This document shows, piece by piece, positions 1-9,433 of a stretch of DNA of 64,000 nt. The first letter of the stretch is position 1. Each line of letters starts with the position of its first letter. The DNA comes from Tangfeifania diversioriginum (GTDB taxonomy: Bacteria > Bacteroidota > Bacteroidia > Bacteroidales > Prolixibacteraceae): the NCBI GenBank assembly GCA_945873105.1, contig CAMCBW010000027.1, positions 1-64,000 of the forward strand. The letters are read 5' to 3'. The notes under the pieces are model-generated. The model searched no databases, was not told the DNA's origin, and saw only the letters and a program-made list of their open reading frames with translations. The position numbers and the translations under genes are program-made.

Positions 1-157
1 AGAATCTACGAAATTTTACAGATTCTAAGCATTTCACTACTGGACAAAACACCTATAAGAGAGATACTTACGAAGTGCGATTACAATAATTTCAAAGAAC
101 GAGAAGATAAACAATTAATAATCAGTGGGTTTTAAGTGCCCACTCATGACATAATAA

Positions 158-1315
158 TCAAAACAAATCATCAAAAGGACTTTTTATGTTTTGCAGGCTT
201 TTTGTCGAGACATGCGTGTATATCTCTGTTGTTTTGCTGCTTTTATGTCCCAAAAGCTCCTGAATGTAACGCAAATCAGTGCCGCTCTCCAATAGATGTG
301 TGGCATAACTGTGCCGAAGCCAGTGCAAGGTAACAGGTTTAGTTATCCTGGCTTTAATGCAACTTATCTTTAGCACCTTGGCCAGACTTGCTTCCGAGTA
401 TTGTTCATGGTTGTTTTGACCTTCAAAGAGCCATTTGCTGGGTCTATAGCATTTGTAATATTCACGCAATATCCCGATGATTTTCTGCGATATTGGGGCA
501 ATTCTGTCTTTGTTCCCTTTTGATTGCCTAATAATTAGCAATCCTCTTTTGCTGTCAACATCCGGTAGTCTTAAATTCAATAATTCACTGCGCCTTAACC
601 CACATGCATAAATCAGACTTAACATCGCCCGATGTTTGATATTAGCCGGAGATTGCAAAATGGCAGCTACCTCCTCCTTGCTCAAAACATTTGGTAAAGC
701 ATGAGAGCGTCTTGGGCGTTCCAATTGCTCCACTACCAATTGAACCCCCTCCATGCGGCTGTAAAACAATTTTAATGCATTCACGACCTGATTCTGTAAG
801 GTTCCCGAATAACCATTGGCCAGAATGTAACGGTTGTTGAAGTCTATAAGATCAGAATTGGTAATCTCTTCAATTTTTTTTCCGCAAAAGAACCGGAAAA
901 ATAGGTTCAAACAGTCACAATAGACTTTCACAGTTCGATCACTGTAACGCTTGCTCACCATCCATTCCCGAAACTGCCGTATCCTCTCCTCCTTGTCCGG
1001 ATCTTTTTTGGCAAAGGGACCGGTGGACCGAACCTTGCCATTGGCGGTACGCCTGCATTTTATACTTCCCAGAATTAAGGCAGCATGATCGCTTTTTGCA
1101 TGCAGGTAATAAGCTTCGCCAAAGTCGTGCTTGAATTTTTCAGGATGAAACTCACTGCAAGGAATGTACCAGCCTTGGAGGGTATTACTCCATCTGGCTG
1201 TGGTATGCGATTTCAACCGGCGGATTAGTTCTGAATCGTAGGCAATGACCAGATATACAACTGGTTCGGTGTCACAAAGTGCGTATCTCAGTTCAATGGC
1301 TGCCCTGTTTTCCAT
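158..1315 (-). CDS. Tyrosine recombinase / phage-type integrase (XerC/D-like) with an extra ~110-aa N-terminal region
   Basis: 385-aa ORF; catalytic motifs visible: CGLRRSELLNL (Arg), HWLRHSYATHLLESG (HxxR), LGHKSSKTTEIYTHV (H...Y). Confidence 0.9.
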   Translation of the reverse strand: MENRAAIELRYALCDTEPVVYLVIAYDSELIRRLKSHTTARWSNTLQGWYIPCSEFHPEKFKHDFGEAYYLHAKSDHAALILGSIKCRRTANGKVRSTGPFAKKDPDKEERIRQFREWMVSKRYSDRTVKVYCDCLNLFFRFFCGKKIEEITNSDLIDFNNRYILANGYSGTLQNQVVNALKLFYSRMEGVQLVVEQLERPRRSHALPNVLSKEEVAAILQSPANIKHRAMLSLIYACGLRRSELLNLRLPDVDSKRGLLIIRQSKGNKDRIAPISQKIIGILREYYKCYRPSKWLFEGQNNHEQYSEASLAKVLKISCIKARITKPVTLHWLRHSYATHLLESGTDLRYIQELLGHKSSKTTEIYTHVSTKSLQNIKSPFDDLF

Positions 1316-1634
1316 CGGCTCAACTTTTAGTGTCTATTAAAGTTAAGCTATTTTGGGCTAAAACGGAAGACATTCAAAAATATTACACAGCGCATTTATG
1401 ACTCCTAGATGAAACTGATAACAGCTTTGAAATTGTTGCATTATGTAAGATTTACAAGAGAAAAAAATGAGGTACACAACTTGTTTTTCCTCTAAAAATT
1501 CTGCCACGAGCGACAATTTCAATGCTGTTTCAAATTTCGTGGCGGAGCAATAAAATTCTCTGTGAAAGAACTTTTACGACTTCTGTCTTATATAACGAAG
1601 ATAGGAAAAAATCACCAAACGACCAAATGATTTT

Positions 1635-3059
1635 CTACCGCAGATTCTTCGTTCTGCTGGCATCCAGCCGGATAAAGATAAAGAGTAGGACGGTAAATGA
1701 CCATAGGGAGGATCCTCCGTAACTAAAGAAGGGGAGGGGAATCCCGATGACAGGCGCCAGTCCGATGGTCATAGAAATATTGATGGCAATGTGGAAAAAG
1801 AGGATACTGGCCACGCAATAGCCGTATATCCTGCTGAAGATCGACCGCTGTCGCTCTGCCAGGTAAATCAGCCGGATCAACAATGTCAGGAAGAGGAGTA
1901 TAACCACTGTCGTGCCCAGGAATCCCCACTCTTCCCCAACTGTACAGAAGATGAAGTCAGTGCTCTGTTCCGGCACAAAGTTGTATTTTGTCTGGGTTCC
2001 CTTTAAAAATCCCTTGCCAATTATTCCTCCCGATCCAATGGCAATCTTTGACTGGTGTACATTGTAACCGGCACCCAACAAATCATTTTTGATCCCCAGT
2101 AAATTGTCCACCCTGTCGCGTTGGTGTGAGATCAATACATTGCGGTAAAAGTAGTTAACCGACAGGGTGATGGCGATGGAGAAGATGAAAAACAGCAGCA
2201 CAAACCATGCCTGGCGGATGTGTGCCTTGAATCCATATCCAATAAAAACCAAAATGGTAATGGCAGAGGTTATCACAAGCAATTCAAAAGGGGATGCATC
2301 AAATCCTATGATATTTTTCAATCCAAAAGATAATCCATAAAGCAGCACGACCAGGACCAAACCGATGACTCCTTCTTTGATGCTCTGTCTCAGGATAGTA
2401 AACAGAATCAATGAAACAAAAAGCAACAATATCAATATTTGAAATTGTGTCCACAACAAGGCAAGGATAAAAAGGACGACTGCCGTAAAGCCGGCAACCA
2501 GGAAAATATCGGGAAGACCTTCACGGTAGAAGACAAGGATGAAGACCGCAAACACCAATGCCGAGCCTGTGTCGTTTTGAACCAGGATCAGGAGTGCCGG
2601 AACCGCAATCATGGCGCCAAGGACCAGGTAGGATTTGGTATTTGCCATTTTAAAGTTGAACTGGCTCATGTACTTGGCTATCGCCAGACTGGTTGCAAAC
2701 TTTCCAAGCTCTGCAGGTTGTAGAAGAACCCCTCCAATATCGAACCAGGCTTTTGCCCCATTGATCTCCTTTCCAAAGAAAAGTACTGCCACCAGCAACA
2801 GTAAAATGAAGATATAAATATGATTGGCAAACGCAACGTAGAATTTACTGTCAACGATCAAAACGCTTATGGCCAAAAAGATGCCGGCAATGATCCATAT
2901 CAGCTGTTTGCCGTATTGCTGGCCCAGGTCAAAAATACTGCTGTGCTCCTCACTGTACACGGCAGCATAGATATTGATCCATCCCAGAAATACCAATGAA
3001 AGGTATATGAGGATAGAGATCCAATCCAAATTCAGCAATAAGTTGTCGTTACTCTTCAT
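1635..3059 (-). CDS. rodA: Rod shape-determining protein RodA (SEDS family)
   Basis: 474 aa, polytopic; GIPLPFFSYGGSSLW and GEEWGFLGT SEDS motifs; adjacent to PBP2 and mreBCD. Confidence 0.92.
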   Translation of the reverse strand: MKSNDNLLLNLDWISILIYLSLVFLGWINIYAAVYSEEHSSIFDLGQQYGKQLIWIIAGIFLAISVLIVDSKFYVAFANHIYIFILLLLVAVLFFGKEINGAKAWFDIGGVLLQPAELGKFATSLAIAKYMSQFNFKMANTKSYLVLGAMIAVPALLILVQNDTGSALVFAVFILVFYREGLPDIFLVAGFTAVVLFILALLWTQFQILILLLFVSLILFTILRQSIKEGVIGLVLVVLLYGLSFGLKNIIGFDASPFELLVITSAITILVFIGYGFKAHIRQAWFVLLFFIFSIAITLSVNYFYRNVLISHQRDRVDNLLGIKNDLLGAGYNVHQSKIAIGSGGIIGKGFLKGTQTKYNFVPEQSTDFIFCTVGEEWGFLGTTVVILLFLTLLIRLIYLAERQRSIFSRIYGYCVASILFFHIAINISMTIGLAPVIGIPLPFFSYGGSSLWSFTVLLFIFIRLDASRTKNLR

Positions 3060-3134
3060 TGATTCTTAAAAAAGCTGTTGGCTATTAGCTGTTAGCCATA
3101 CTTGAATTTATACTTTTAATCCCGCCAGGGATTT

Positions 3135-3221
3135 TATGTGGGTAGAAAATCGACAAATAGTGATTATCTCGTCCCATATGGGACGAAATGGACTATTTAT
3201 CATTTGCTTTCTACCCACATA
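3135..3221. repeat. 87-bp nested inverted repeat (MITE/REP-like hairpin)
   Basis: TATGTGGGTAGAAA (3135-3148) / TTTCTACCCACATA (3208-3221), inner AAATAGT/ACTATTT, central perfect palindrome TCGTCCCATATGGGACGA (3169-3186). Confidence 0.8.
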
Positions 3222-3295
3222 TTATACCTCCGGTATATTGATTTTCAAAATTTAAACTGTTGCTAAGACAAACCATCATTTGGTCACAAATGCTA

Positions 3296-3419
3296 CTTTA
3301 TCCTTTATCCTTTACCCTTTATCCTTTACCCTTTACCCTTTACCCTTTACCCTTTACCCTTTATCCTTTACCCTTTACCCTTTATCCTTTACCCTTTATC
3401 CTTTACCCTTTATCCTTTA
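3296..3419. repeat. Heptanucleotide tandem array (CCCTTTA / TCCTTTA)n, about 17 copies
   Basis: Directly visible 7-bp period; abuts the mrdA stop codon (TGA, complement at 3420-3422). Confidence 0.97.
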
Positions 3420-5252
3420 TCAATCCCCTCCCGTCAGATGCATAGCAGATATTAAATCTGTGCTCAGCATGTTCTCTTCCAGGTATTTTCTTTTGGGGGA
3501 AATGGAGTCGGTGAGGTATTTTTCGATGATCAGACTGGCGATAGGAGCGGCATATCGGGCACCCCAGACGCCATTCTCCACATAAACACAAATGGCAATC
3601 TTAGGATCATCCTTGGGGGCGAATGCCACAAAAGCAGAGTGTGCTTCCCCGTGGGGATTCTGGATGGTACCCGTTTTGCCACAAATGGCCAGTCCTTCGA
3701 CCCTTGCAGCAGTGCGGGCAGTACCATTCTCCACTACCTGTGCCATCCCATCGGTGATGATGTTAAAAAGGTAAGGATCGGCGGAAGTAACATGTTTGTC
3801 AAACGTAAGTACCTTCTCTGTACGGTCGTAATCTACCACACTTCTGACCACATGGGGTGCGATGTAGTAGCCTTTGTTGGCGATGATGGAGACCATATTG
3901 GCCAACTGAAGCGGGGTCAGCAACAACTCTCCCTGTCCGATGGAGAGCGAACGGATGGTCATCACATTCCAGTGACTCTTGCCGAAAAATCGATCGTAAT
4001 AGCTTGTTTTAGGGACATTACCGGCGGTTTCTGCCGTTAAATCACCTCCAATGCGCTTTCCCATACCCAGGTCGATCAAATGGTTCCTCCAGGCTTCAAA
4101 TCCCTCTTCCGAAGTAGGATATTTGTTGATGGTTGCCCGGAAAGCCTGAAAAAAGTAGGAGTTACACGATTCACGGATGGCACTGCTCAAAGGTAATGGG
4201 GTTTCGTGGCTATGGGTACATTTGATGGGGAGCGATCTCACGCCGTTGCAGGAGTAACGGACTCCTTCGCTGAGGAGGCCCTCTTCCAGTCCGATGATGG
4301 CGTTGGCCAGTTTAAAGGTGGATCCGGGAGGGTATGAGGAGGTGATGGCCCTGTTAAGCATTGGTTTAAGCGGATCGTTCAGCAGTTTGATGCGGTTCTT
4401 GGTACTTTCACGTCCTACAAACATTCCGGGATCAAAAGTTGGCGAACTTGCCAGAATCATGATCTCGCCTGTGGCCGGTTCGATGGCCACAATACTTCCA
4501 ACCTTTCCGGCCAGCAGTCGCTCACCGTAGGCCTGCAAATCCGCATGCAAGGTAGAAATCAAATTTTTACCGATCATGGCAGCTGTATCCATTTTTCCTT
4601 TTTCAAAGGAACCCTTGATGCGGTTGTGTACATCCACCATCATGTAGGAAATTCCCTTTACCCCTCTTAGTTCAGCTTCATAGGCCTGCTCTATGCCGGA
4701 AATGCCTATGTAGTCGCCACTCTCGTAGTACTTGTCTTCGTCTACTTTCTTCTGATCTACCTCATTTACATAGCCGAGAATATGGGAGGCAATGGTGGCA
4801 GGATATTGCCTGAGGGTACGGGCCTGGATGAAGAATCCAGGGTATTTGAAAAGCTGCTCCTGCAGAACCGCATAGCGGTGGGACGATAGCTGTTTAATGA
4901 TCGGGGATGCCTTGTACATGGAGAAGCTTCTTGCCTTCTTGATCTCACTCACCAGATCGGCCTTTTCTACGCCAACGATCCTGCAGAAAGAGAGGGTATC
5001 AAATGCTTTCATCTCCCTGGGAGTTACCAATACGTCATAGGCCGCCTGGTTGTATACAATCAATTTGTTGTTACGGTCGTAGACCAATCCTCTGGCAGGG
5101 TAGTTGATCTGCCGGCGGAGGACATTGCTGGCTGCAGATATTTTGTAGGAGGAGTCGATAACCTGTATGTAAAATAGGCGGGCAATCATGACCAAAGCGG
5201 TCAGACTAAAAATGCCAATCAAAAGGTATTGTCTCTTGGTGTAGGTATCCAC
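3420..5252 (-). CDS. mrdA: Penicillin-binding protein 2 (peptidoglycan D,D-transpeptidase)
   Basis: 610 aa; N-terminal TM, SSYPPGSTFK (SxxK), SCNSYFF (SxN), CGKTGTIQNPHG (KTG); mre cluster context. Confidence 0.92.
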   Translation of the reverse strand: MDTYTKRQYLLIGIFSLTALVMIARLFYIQVIDSSYKISAASNVLRRQINYPARGLVYDRNNKLIVYNQAAYDVLVTPREMKAFDTLSFCRIVGVEKADLVSEIKKARSFSMYKASPIIKQLSSHRYAVLQEQLFKYPGFFIQARTLRQYPATIASHILGYVNEVDQKKVDEDKYYESGDYIGISGIEQAYEAELRGVKGISYMMVDVHNRIKGSFEKGKMDTAAMIGKNLISTLHADLQAYGERLLAGKVGSIVAIEPATGEIMILASSPTFDPGMFVGRESTKNRIKLLNDPLKPMLNRAITSSYPPGSTFKLANAIIGLEEGLLSEGVRYSCNGVRSLPIKCTHSHETPLPLSSAIRESCNSYFFQAFRATINKYPTSEEGFEAWRNHLIDLGMGKRIGGDLTAETAGNVPKTSYYDRFFGKSHWNVMTIRSLSIGQGELLLTPLQLANMVSIIANKGYYIAPHVVRSVVDYDRTEKVLTFDKHVTSADPYLFNIITDGMAQVVENGTARTAARVEGLAICGKTGTIQNPHGEAHSAFVAFAPKDDPKIAICVYVENGVWGARYAAPIASLIIEKYLTDSISPKRKYLEENMLSTDLISAMHLTGGD

Positions 5253-5416
5253 TTTTATACTTTATTCAATTTGTCTGAAACAGGTATTGATCTAATTTTA
5301 TAAGGCCAAAGGCTAAAGTTTAAAGGCTAAAGTAAAAACGCCATTGCCAAACTCTATTCAACTCCGGGCTCCTAACGCGTAACTCTCAACTTTCAACGCT
5401 CAACTTCTTTCAGCGC

Positions 5417-5923
5417 CTACTTTCTGAAAAACAGAAACTGACTTATGACAATCAAGGCTACGGATAGGATTCCGCTCAAGACAGCCCTTGCCAGCGTAAA
5501 AAGGATGCCCTGAAAAGTAAAAGCCTCGAGCATAAACAAGAGGAGGTGATGTATGGTCACAAAAATAGCCGTGTAGCCGATAAACCAATTGACACTCATG
5601 GTGGAAATCCGTGGGGCTGAAACCGATTCCCGCGTTTCCCGTGTCGAAATTTTGTTGAGAATTCCCGGTCTGATAAAACCTATCAGGACGCAAACAGCCG
5701 TATGCACCCCGAGTGTGTTGGTAAAAGCATCGATCGACAGGCCAAGAACAAACCCCAGGGATATGAGCAAGGCTCGTGGCGTATCATAGGGCAGGAGAAG
5801 CAGGAAAATAAGGTAGAAGTAGGGGGAGATCATCCTGAAAATCAGGATACGATTGAGTACCAGTACCTGAAGCAAGACTGCAACTACAAAGATCAGCGAA
5901 TATTTGAGCAGGTTATTTACCAT
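5417..5923 (-). CDS. mreD: Rod shape-determining protein MreD
   Basis: 168-aa polytopic protein overlapping mreC, upstream of mrdA in canonical order. Confidence 0.85.
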   Translation of the reverse strand: MVNNLLKYSLIFVVAVLLQVLVLNRILIFRMISPYFYLIFLLLLPYDTPRALLISLGFVLGLSIDAFTNTLGVHTAVCVLIGFIRPGILNKISTRETRESVSAPRISTMSVNWFIGYTAIFVTIHHLLLFMLEAFTFQGILFTLARAVLSGILSVALIVISQFLFFRK

Positions 5924-6782
5924 CGTTGTTCAAGGATTCAAGTTTGTTGATCTCTTTTATCTGCCTGTTTTCTACCAGCGCCACCTGAACAATACTTCTG
6001 AAGTCTACCGCAAGCTGTACATCAATCTTGTAGAAATTGCTACCGGAGCCAATGGAATAGTCTGTTACAATACCAATTTCTAGTCCTTCAGGGAAACTGG
6101 ATGAAAAGCCGGTTGTTACCACTGTATCTCCGTTCTCCACAGGCACATGGTAAGGTATTTCGTTCAATTGTACTTTCCGGTAATTTTGGCCGTTCCAGGA
6201 CAAAGAACCAAAGAAATCATTCCGTTTGATTTTTGCACTCAATTTCCATCGCTCGTTCAAAATCGAGATGACGGAACAGTAGTTGTCACCAACATCCGTT
6301 ACCAGACCGACGACCCTTCCTGCTGAAACGACACCCATATTGGTCTTAACTCCCTGGTAACGTCCCTTGTTCAGTGTGAGAAAATTGTGACGCTGGTTCA
6401 CAGAGTTGTTGATTACCCTGGCAGTAGTAAAGAAATAGACAATTTTGTTGAGTGAATCCCTGGTCATGGTGATCAAAGGATTTCTCTCTGCCTGGATACT
6501 TTGCAGTGAATTGTTGCTGCTTCTGAGTTGGTAATGCTGCAAGGCTGTTCTTAACTGCGCATTCTCTTCAGCCAGCTCCGTATTTGCCTTCTTAAGGTCG
6601 AAAACCTGAAAGATACCTGCAAAATTCTCAAAGAAATAACCACTGATTCCATTGCTGGAGGTCAGGAATTTCGCCTGCTGGTAATTGTTGTAGGATACGA
6701 CCAGGGAAAGCGAGAAAACTTCAAGAAAAACAAACAGAAAGATGTAATGATACCTTAGGATTAACCTAAAAAGATTCCTCAT
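5913..6782 (-). CDS. mreC: Rod shape-determining protein MreC
   Basis: 289 aa; N-terminal TM, coiled coil (ANTELAEENAQLRTALQ), beta domain LTLNKGRYQGVKTNMGVVSAGRVVG; between mreB and mreD. Confidence 0.92.
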   Translation of the reverse strand: MRNLFRLILRYHYIFLFVFLEVFSLSLVVSYNNYQQAKFLTSSNGISGYFFENFAGIFQVFDLKKANTELAEENAQLRTALQHYQLRSSNNSLQSIQAERNPLITMTRDSLNKIVYFFTTARVINNSVNQRHNFLTLNKGRYQGVKTNMGVVSAGRVVGLVTDVGDNYCSVISILNERWKLSAKIKRNDFFGSLSWNGQNYRKVQLNEIPYHVPVENGDTVVTTGFSSSFPEGLEIGIVTDYSIGSGSNFYKIDVQLAVDFRSIVQVALVENRQIKEINKLESLNNDGK

Positions 6783-6796
6783 GTTTTATTTGGCTG

Positions 6797-7819
6797 TTAT
6801 CGAAGCAGGAATGAGAATTTATCCACGTTCTTCAAAGCTACCCCAGTACCCCGGGCCACTGCCCGCAGCGGATCTTCCGCAATGCGGAACGGAATATTGA
6901 ATTTTTCATACAATCTTTTGTCCAATCCGCGCAACAGTGCACCACCACCTGCCAGCCAGATTCCGCGTTTGTAGATATCAGCATACAACTCCGGCGGGGT
7001 GTGTTCCAGTGCATTGGTGATCGCAGTCTCAATCTTTGAGATCGACTTATCCAGGCAGTGTGCAATTTCAGTGTAGGTGACATGCACATCGATGGGCATC
7101 GCGGTCATTTGGTTCGGCCCTTTAACGATCATATCAGCCGGTGGATCGTCGAGTTCGGTCATGGCAGAGCCCACCACAATTTTGATCTCTTCGGCAGTCC
7201 TTTCGCCAATCTTCACATTGTGCTGGTGGCGCATGTGCTCCATGATATCGGCAGTCAAATCATCGCCGGCAATCCGTATGGATTTATTGGTAACAATACC
7301 TCCGAGGGAGATGACGGCAATTTCAGTGGTTCCGCCACCGATGTCCACCACCATGTTTCCTTCCGGTGCTTCTACATCCAATCCGATACCAATGGCAGCG
7401 GCCATAGGTTCATAAATCATGTAGACATCCCTGCCTCCGGCATGCTCGGCGGAGTCACGAACGGCACGTATTTCAACTTCTGTAGAACCTGATGGGATAC
7501 AAATGACCATTTTCAGGGCTGGCGCAAAGAAACGTTTCTTTGGATTGATCATTTTGATCATTCCCCTGATCATTTGTTCAGCGGCATTGAAGTCTGCGAT
7601 AACCCCATCGCGCAAAGGACGGATCGTTTTCAGGTTGGAGTGCGTTTTGCCCTGCATCTGACGGGCCTTTTCTCCGATGGCTACCAGCTTTTCCGTCTTG
7701 GTGTCGATGGTAACGACAGATGGTTCATCCACCACAACTTTCCCATTGTGGATGATGATGGTATTTGCTGTACCGAGGTCAATTGCAATTTCCTGTGTCA
7801 GAAATGAAAAGAAACTCAT
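6797..7819 (-). CDS. mreB: Actin-like rod shape-determining protein MreB
   Basis: 340 aa; IAIDLGTANT phosphate 1 motif, GNMVVDIGGGTTEIAVISLGG, IWLAGGGALLRGLD. Confidence 0.98.
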   Translation of the reverse strand: MSFFSFLTQEIAIDLGTANTIIIHNGKVVVDEPSVVTIDTKTEKLVAIGEKARQMQGKTHSNLKTIRPLRDGVIADFNAAEQMIRGMIKMINPKKRFFAPALKMVICIPSGSTEVEIRAVRDSAEHAGGRDVYMIYEPMAAAIGIGLDVEAPEGNMVVDIGGGTTEIAVISLGGIVTNKSIRIAGDDLTADIMEHMRHQHNVKIGERTAEEIKIVVGSAMTELDDPPADMIVKGPNQMTAMPIDVHVTYTEIAHCLDKSISKIETAITNALEHTPPELYADIYKRGIWLAGGGALLRGLDKRLYEKFNIPFRIAEDPLRAVARGTGVALKNVDKFSFLLR

Positions 7820-7836
7820 ATTGTATATTTTTTTAT

Positions 7837-9360
7837 TTAATGTTTAAAATGTCTGAACCCTGTTGTTACCATCGACATTTGATGGTTGTTGCAGAATTCG
7901 ACAGACTCTTTGTCCCTGATGGATCCGCCGGGTTGAATGACAGACTTGATTCCTTCCTTGTGTGCGATTTCCACACAGTCGGGGAAAGGGAAGAATGCAT
8001 CGGAGGCCATAACGGCTCCCTCCAGTTCAAAGCTGAAGGATTTGGCCTTTTCGATGGCCTGCCTCAAGGCGTCTACCCTGGATGTCTGTCCAACTCCACT
8101 GGCCAAAAGTTGTTTGCCTTTTGCCAGTACAATGGTATTGGATTTTGACTGTTTCACCAAACGATTGGCAAACAAAAGATCAGAAATTTCATCTTCGGTA
8201 GGTGAATTTATTGTAACCGGCTTTAGATCTTCAGCAGTTTCCTTTTTTGAGTCCCTGTCCTGAAGGATAACTCCATTTAATACCGTTCTATATTGCTGAT
8301 CCTGAAGTTTATCTGACTTCCGAACAAGTACAATCAGATTTTTCTTACCTTTGAGTACTTCCAGTGCCTCGGGGGTATAGGATGGTGCAATCATCACTTC
8401 AAAGAATATTTTTGAGGCCTCTTCGGCGGTGATTCCATCAACTTCCCTGTTGGTGACGAAAATTCCGCCAAAAGCAGAGACTGGGTCACCGGCGAGCGCC
8501 GCACGAAATGCTTCTGTAACATTTTCACGGGAGGCACAACCACAGGCATTGTTGTGCTTGAGGATGGCAAATGTGGTTTCGGTAAATTCATCGATCAGGT
8601 TGACTGCGGCATCGATGTCCAGCAAATTGTTGTAGGAGATCTCCTTGCCCTGCAGTTGCTCAAACATCTCTTCAAAATCTCCGAAGAAGAGTCCCTTTTG
8701 GTGGGGATTTTCCCCATACCTGAGCGATTTAGCCTGGTTGTAGCTTTGACGGAAAACCTCGCTGGTATCACCGGCGAAATAGTTGTAGATGGCCGTGTCG
8801 TAGTGGGAGGAGGTTGCAAAAGCTTCGGCTGCAAACTGCCTGCGATCTTCCAGGGTAGTCGCGCAATTCTGGCTGTGGAGCAGCTGGAGCAATTTGCCAT
8901 ATTGTCCCTGGTGGGAGACAATCACCACATCCTTGTGGTTTTTTGCGGCAGCCCTGATCAGCGAGATGCCCCCAATGTCGATTTTCTCGATGATCTCGGC
9001 ATCCGTAGCTCCTGATTTTACAGTTGCTTCAAAAGGGTAAAGGTCTACTACAACCAGATCAATCTCTGGTATCTCATATTCTGACAATTGAGATTTGTCA
9101 CCATCATTTTCGCGACGTGCCAGGATTCCCCCGAAAACCTTGGGATGAAGTGTCTTGACCCTTCCTCCCAGGATGGAAGGATAACCTGTCAGCTCTTCTA
9201 CGGCAACCACCGGAATTTTGAGCGATTCGATGAATTGTTTTGTTCCCCCGGTGGAGTACAGGATCACTCCTGATTCATGCAATTTCTGAATGATCTCCTC
9301 CAGTCCATCCTTGTAGTAAACGGAGACCAAAGCAGACTTTATATTTTTTAAATTACTCAT
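7837..9360 (-). CDS. purH: Bifunctional AICAR transformylase / IMP cyclohydrolase; start likely MSNLKNIKSALVS
   Basis: ~507 aa; YSTGGTKQFIES, GGRVKTLHPKVFGGIL, KHNNACGCA, PGGSIRD motifs. ORF track starts at 9387; 9360 chosen by homology-like N-terminus. Confidence 0.96.
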   Translation of the reverse strand: MSNLKNIKSALVSVYYKDGLEEIIQKLHESGVILYSTGGTKQFIESLKIPVVAVEELTGYPSILGGRVKTLHPKVFGGILARRENDGDKSQLSEYEIPEIDLVVVDLYPFEATVKSGATDAEIIEKIDIGGISLIRAAAKNHKDVVIVSHQGQYGKLLQLLHSQNCATTLEDRRQFAAEAFATSSHYDTAIYNYFAGDTSEVFRQSYNQAKSLRYGENPHQKGLFFGDFEEMFEQLQGKEISYNNLLDIDAAVNLIDEFTETTFAILKHNNACGCASRENVTEAFRAALAGDPVSAFGGIFVTNREVDGITAEEASKIFFEVMIAPSYTPEALEVLKGKKNLIVLVRKSDKLQDQQYRTVLNGVILQDRDSKKETAEDLKPVTINSPTEDEISDLLFANRLVKQSKSNTIVLAKGKQLLASGVGQTSRVDALRQAIEKAKSFSFELEGAVMASDAFFPFPDCVEIAHKEGIKSVIQPGGSIRDKESVEFCNNHQMSMVTTGFRHFKH

Positions 9361-9384
9361 TCTTAATTCCTTAAAAATTTTCCA

Positions 9385-9392
9385 CAAAAGTA
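9385..9392 (-). promoter_or_regulatory. Bacteroidota -7 element TACTTTTG upstream of purH
   Basis: TANNTTTG match 25 nt upstream of the MSNLKN start codon. Confidence 0.5.
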
Positions 9393-9433
9393 ATAAAAAT
9401 AGTTTTAACTTTCGGCTGAAATCGACCCATCCT

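Noticed and set aside
158-1315. Integron integrase with cassette array
   Set aside because: No attC-like series of short ORFs with hairpin sites follows; the next gene is rodA.
3296-3419. Telomere-like repeat or chromosome end
   Set aside because: Heptamer resembles some eukaryotic telomere repeats in style only; it is internal, between rodA and mrdA.
3260-3585. ORFs 3260-3445 and 3280-3585 (+) encoding LYPLPFT repeats
   Set aside because: Translation of a heptanucleotide array; 7 nt x 3 gives a 7-aa periodic peptide by arithmetic, and 3280-3585 is antisense to mrdA.
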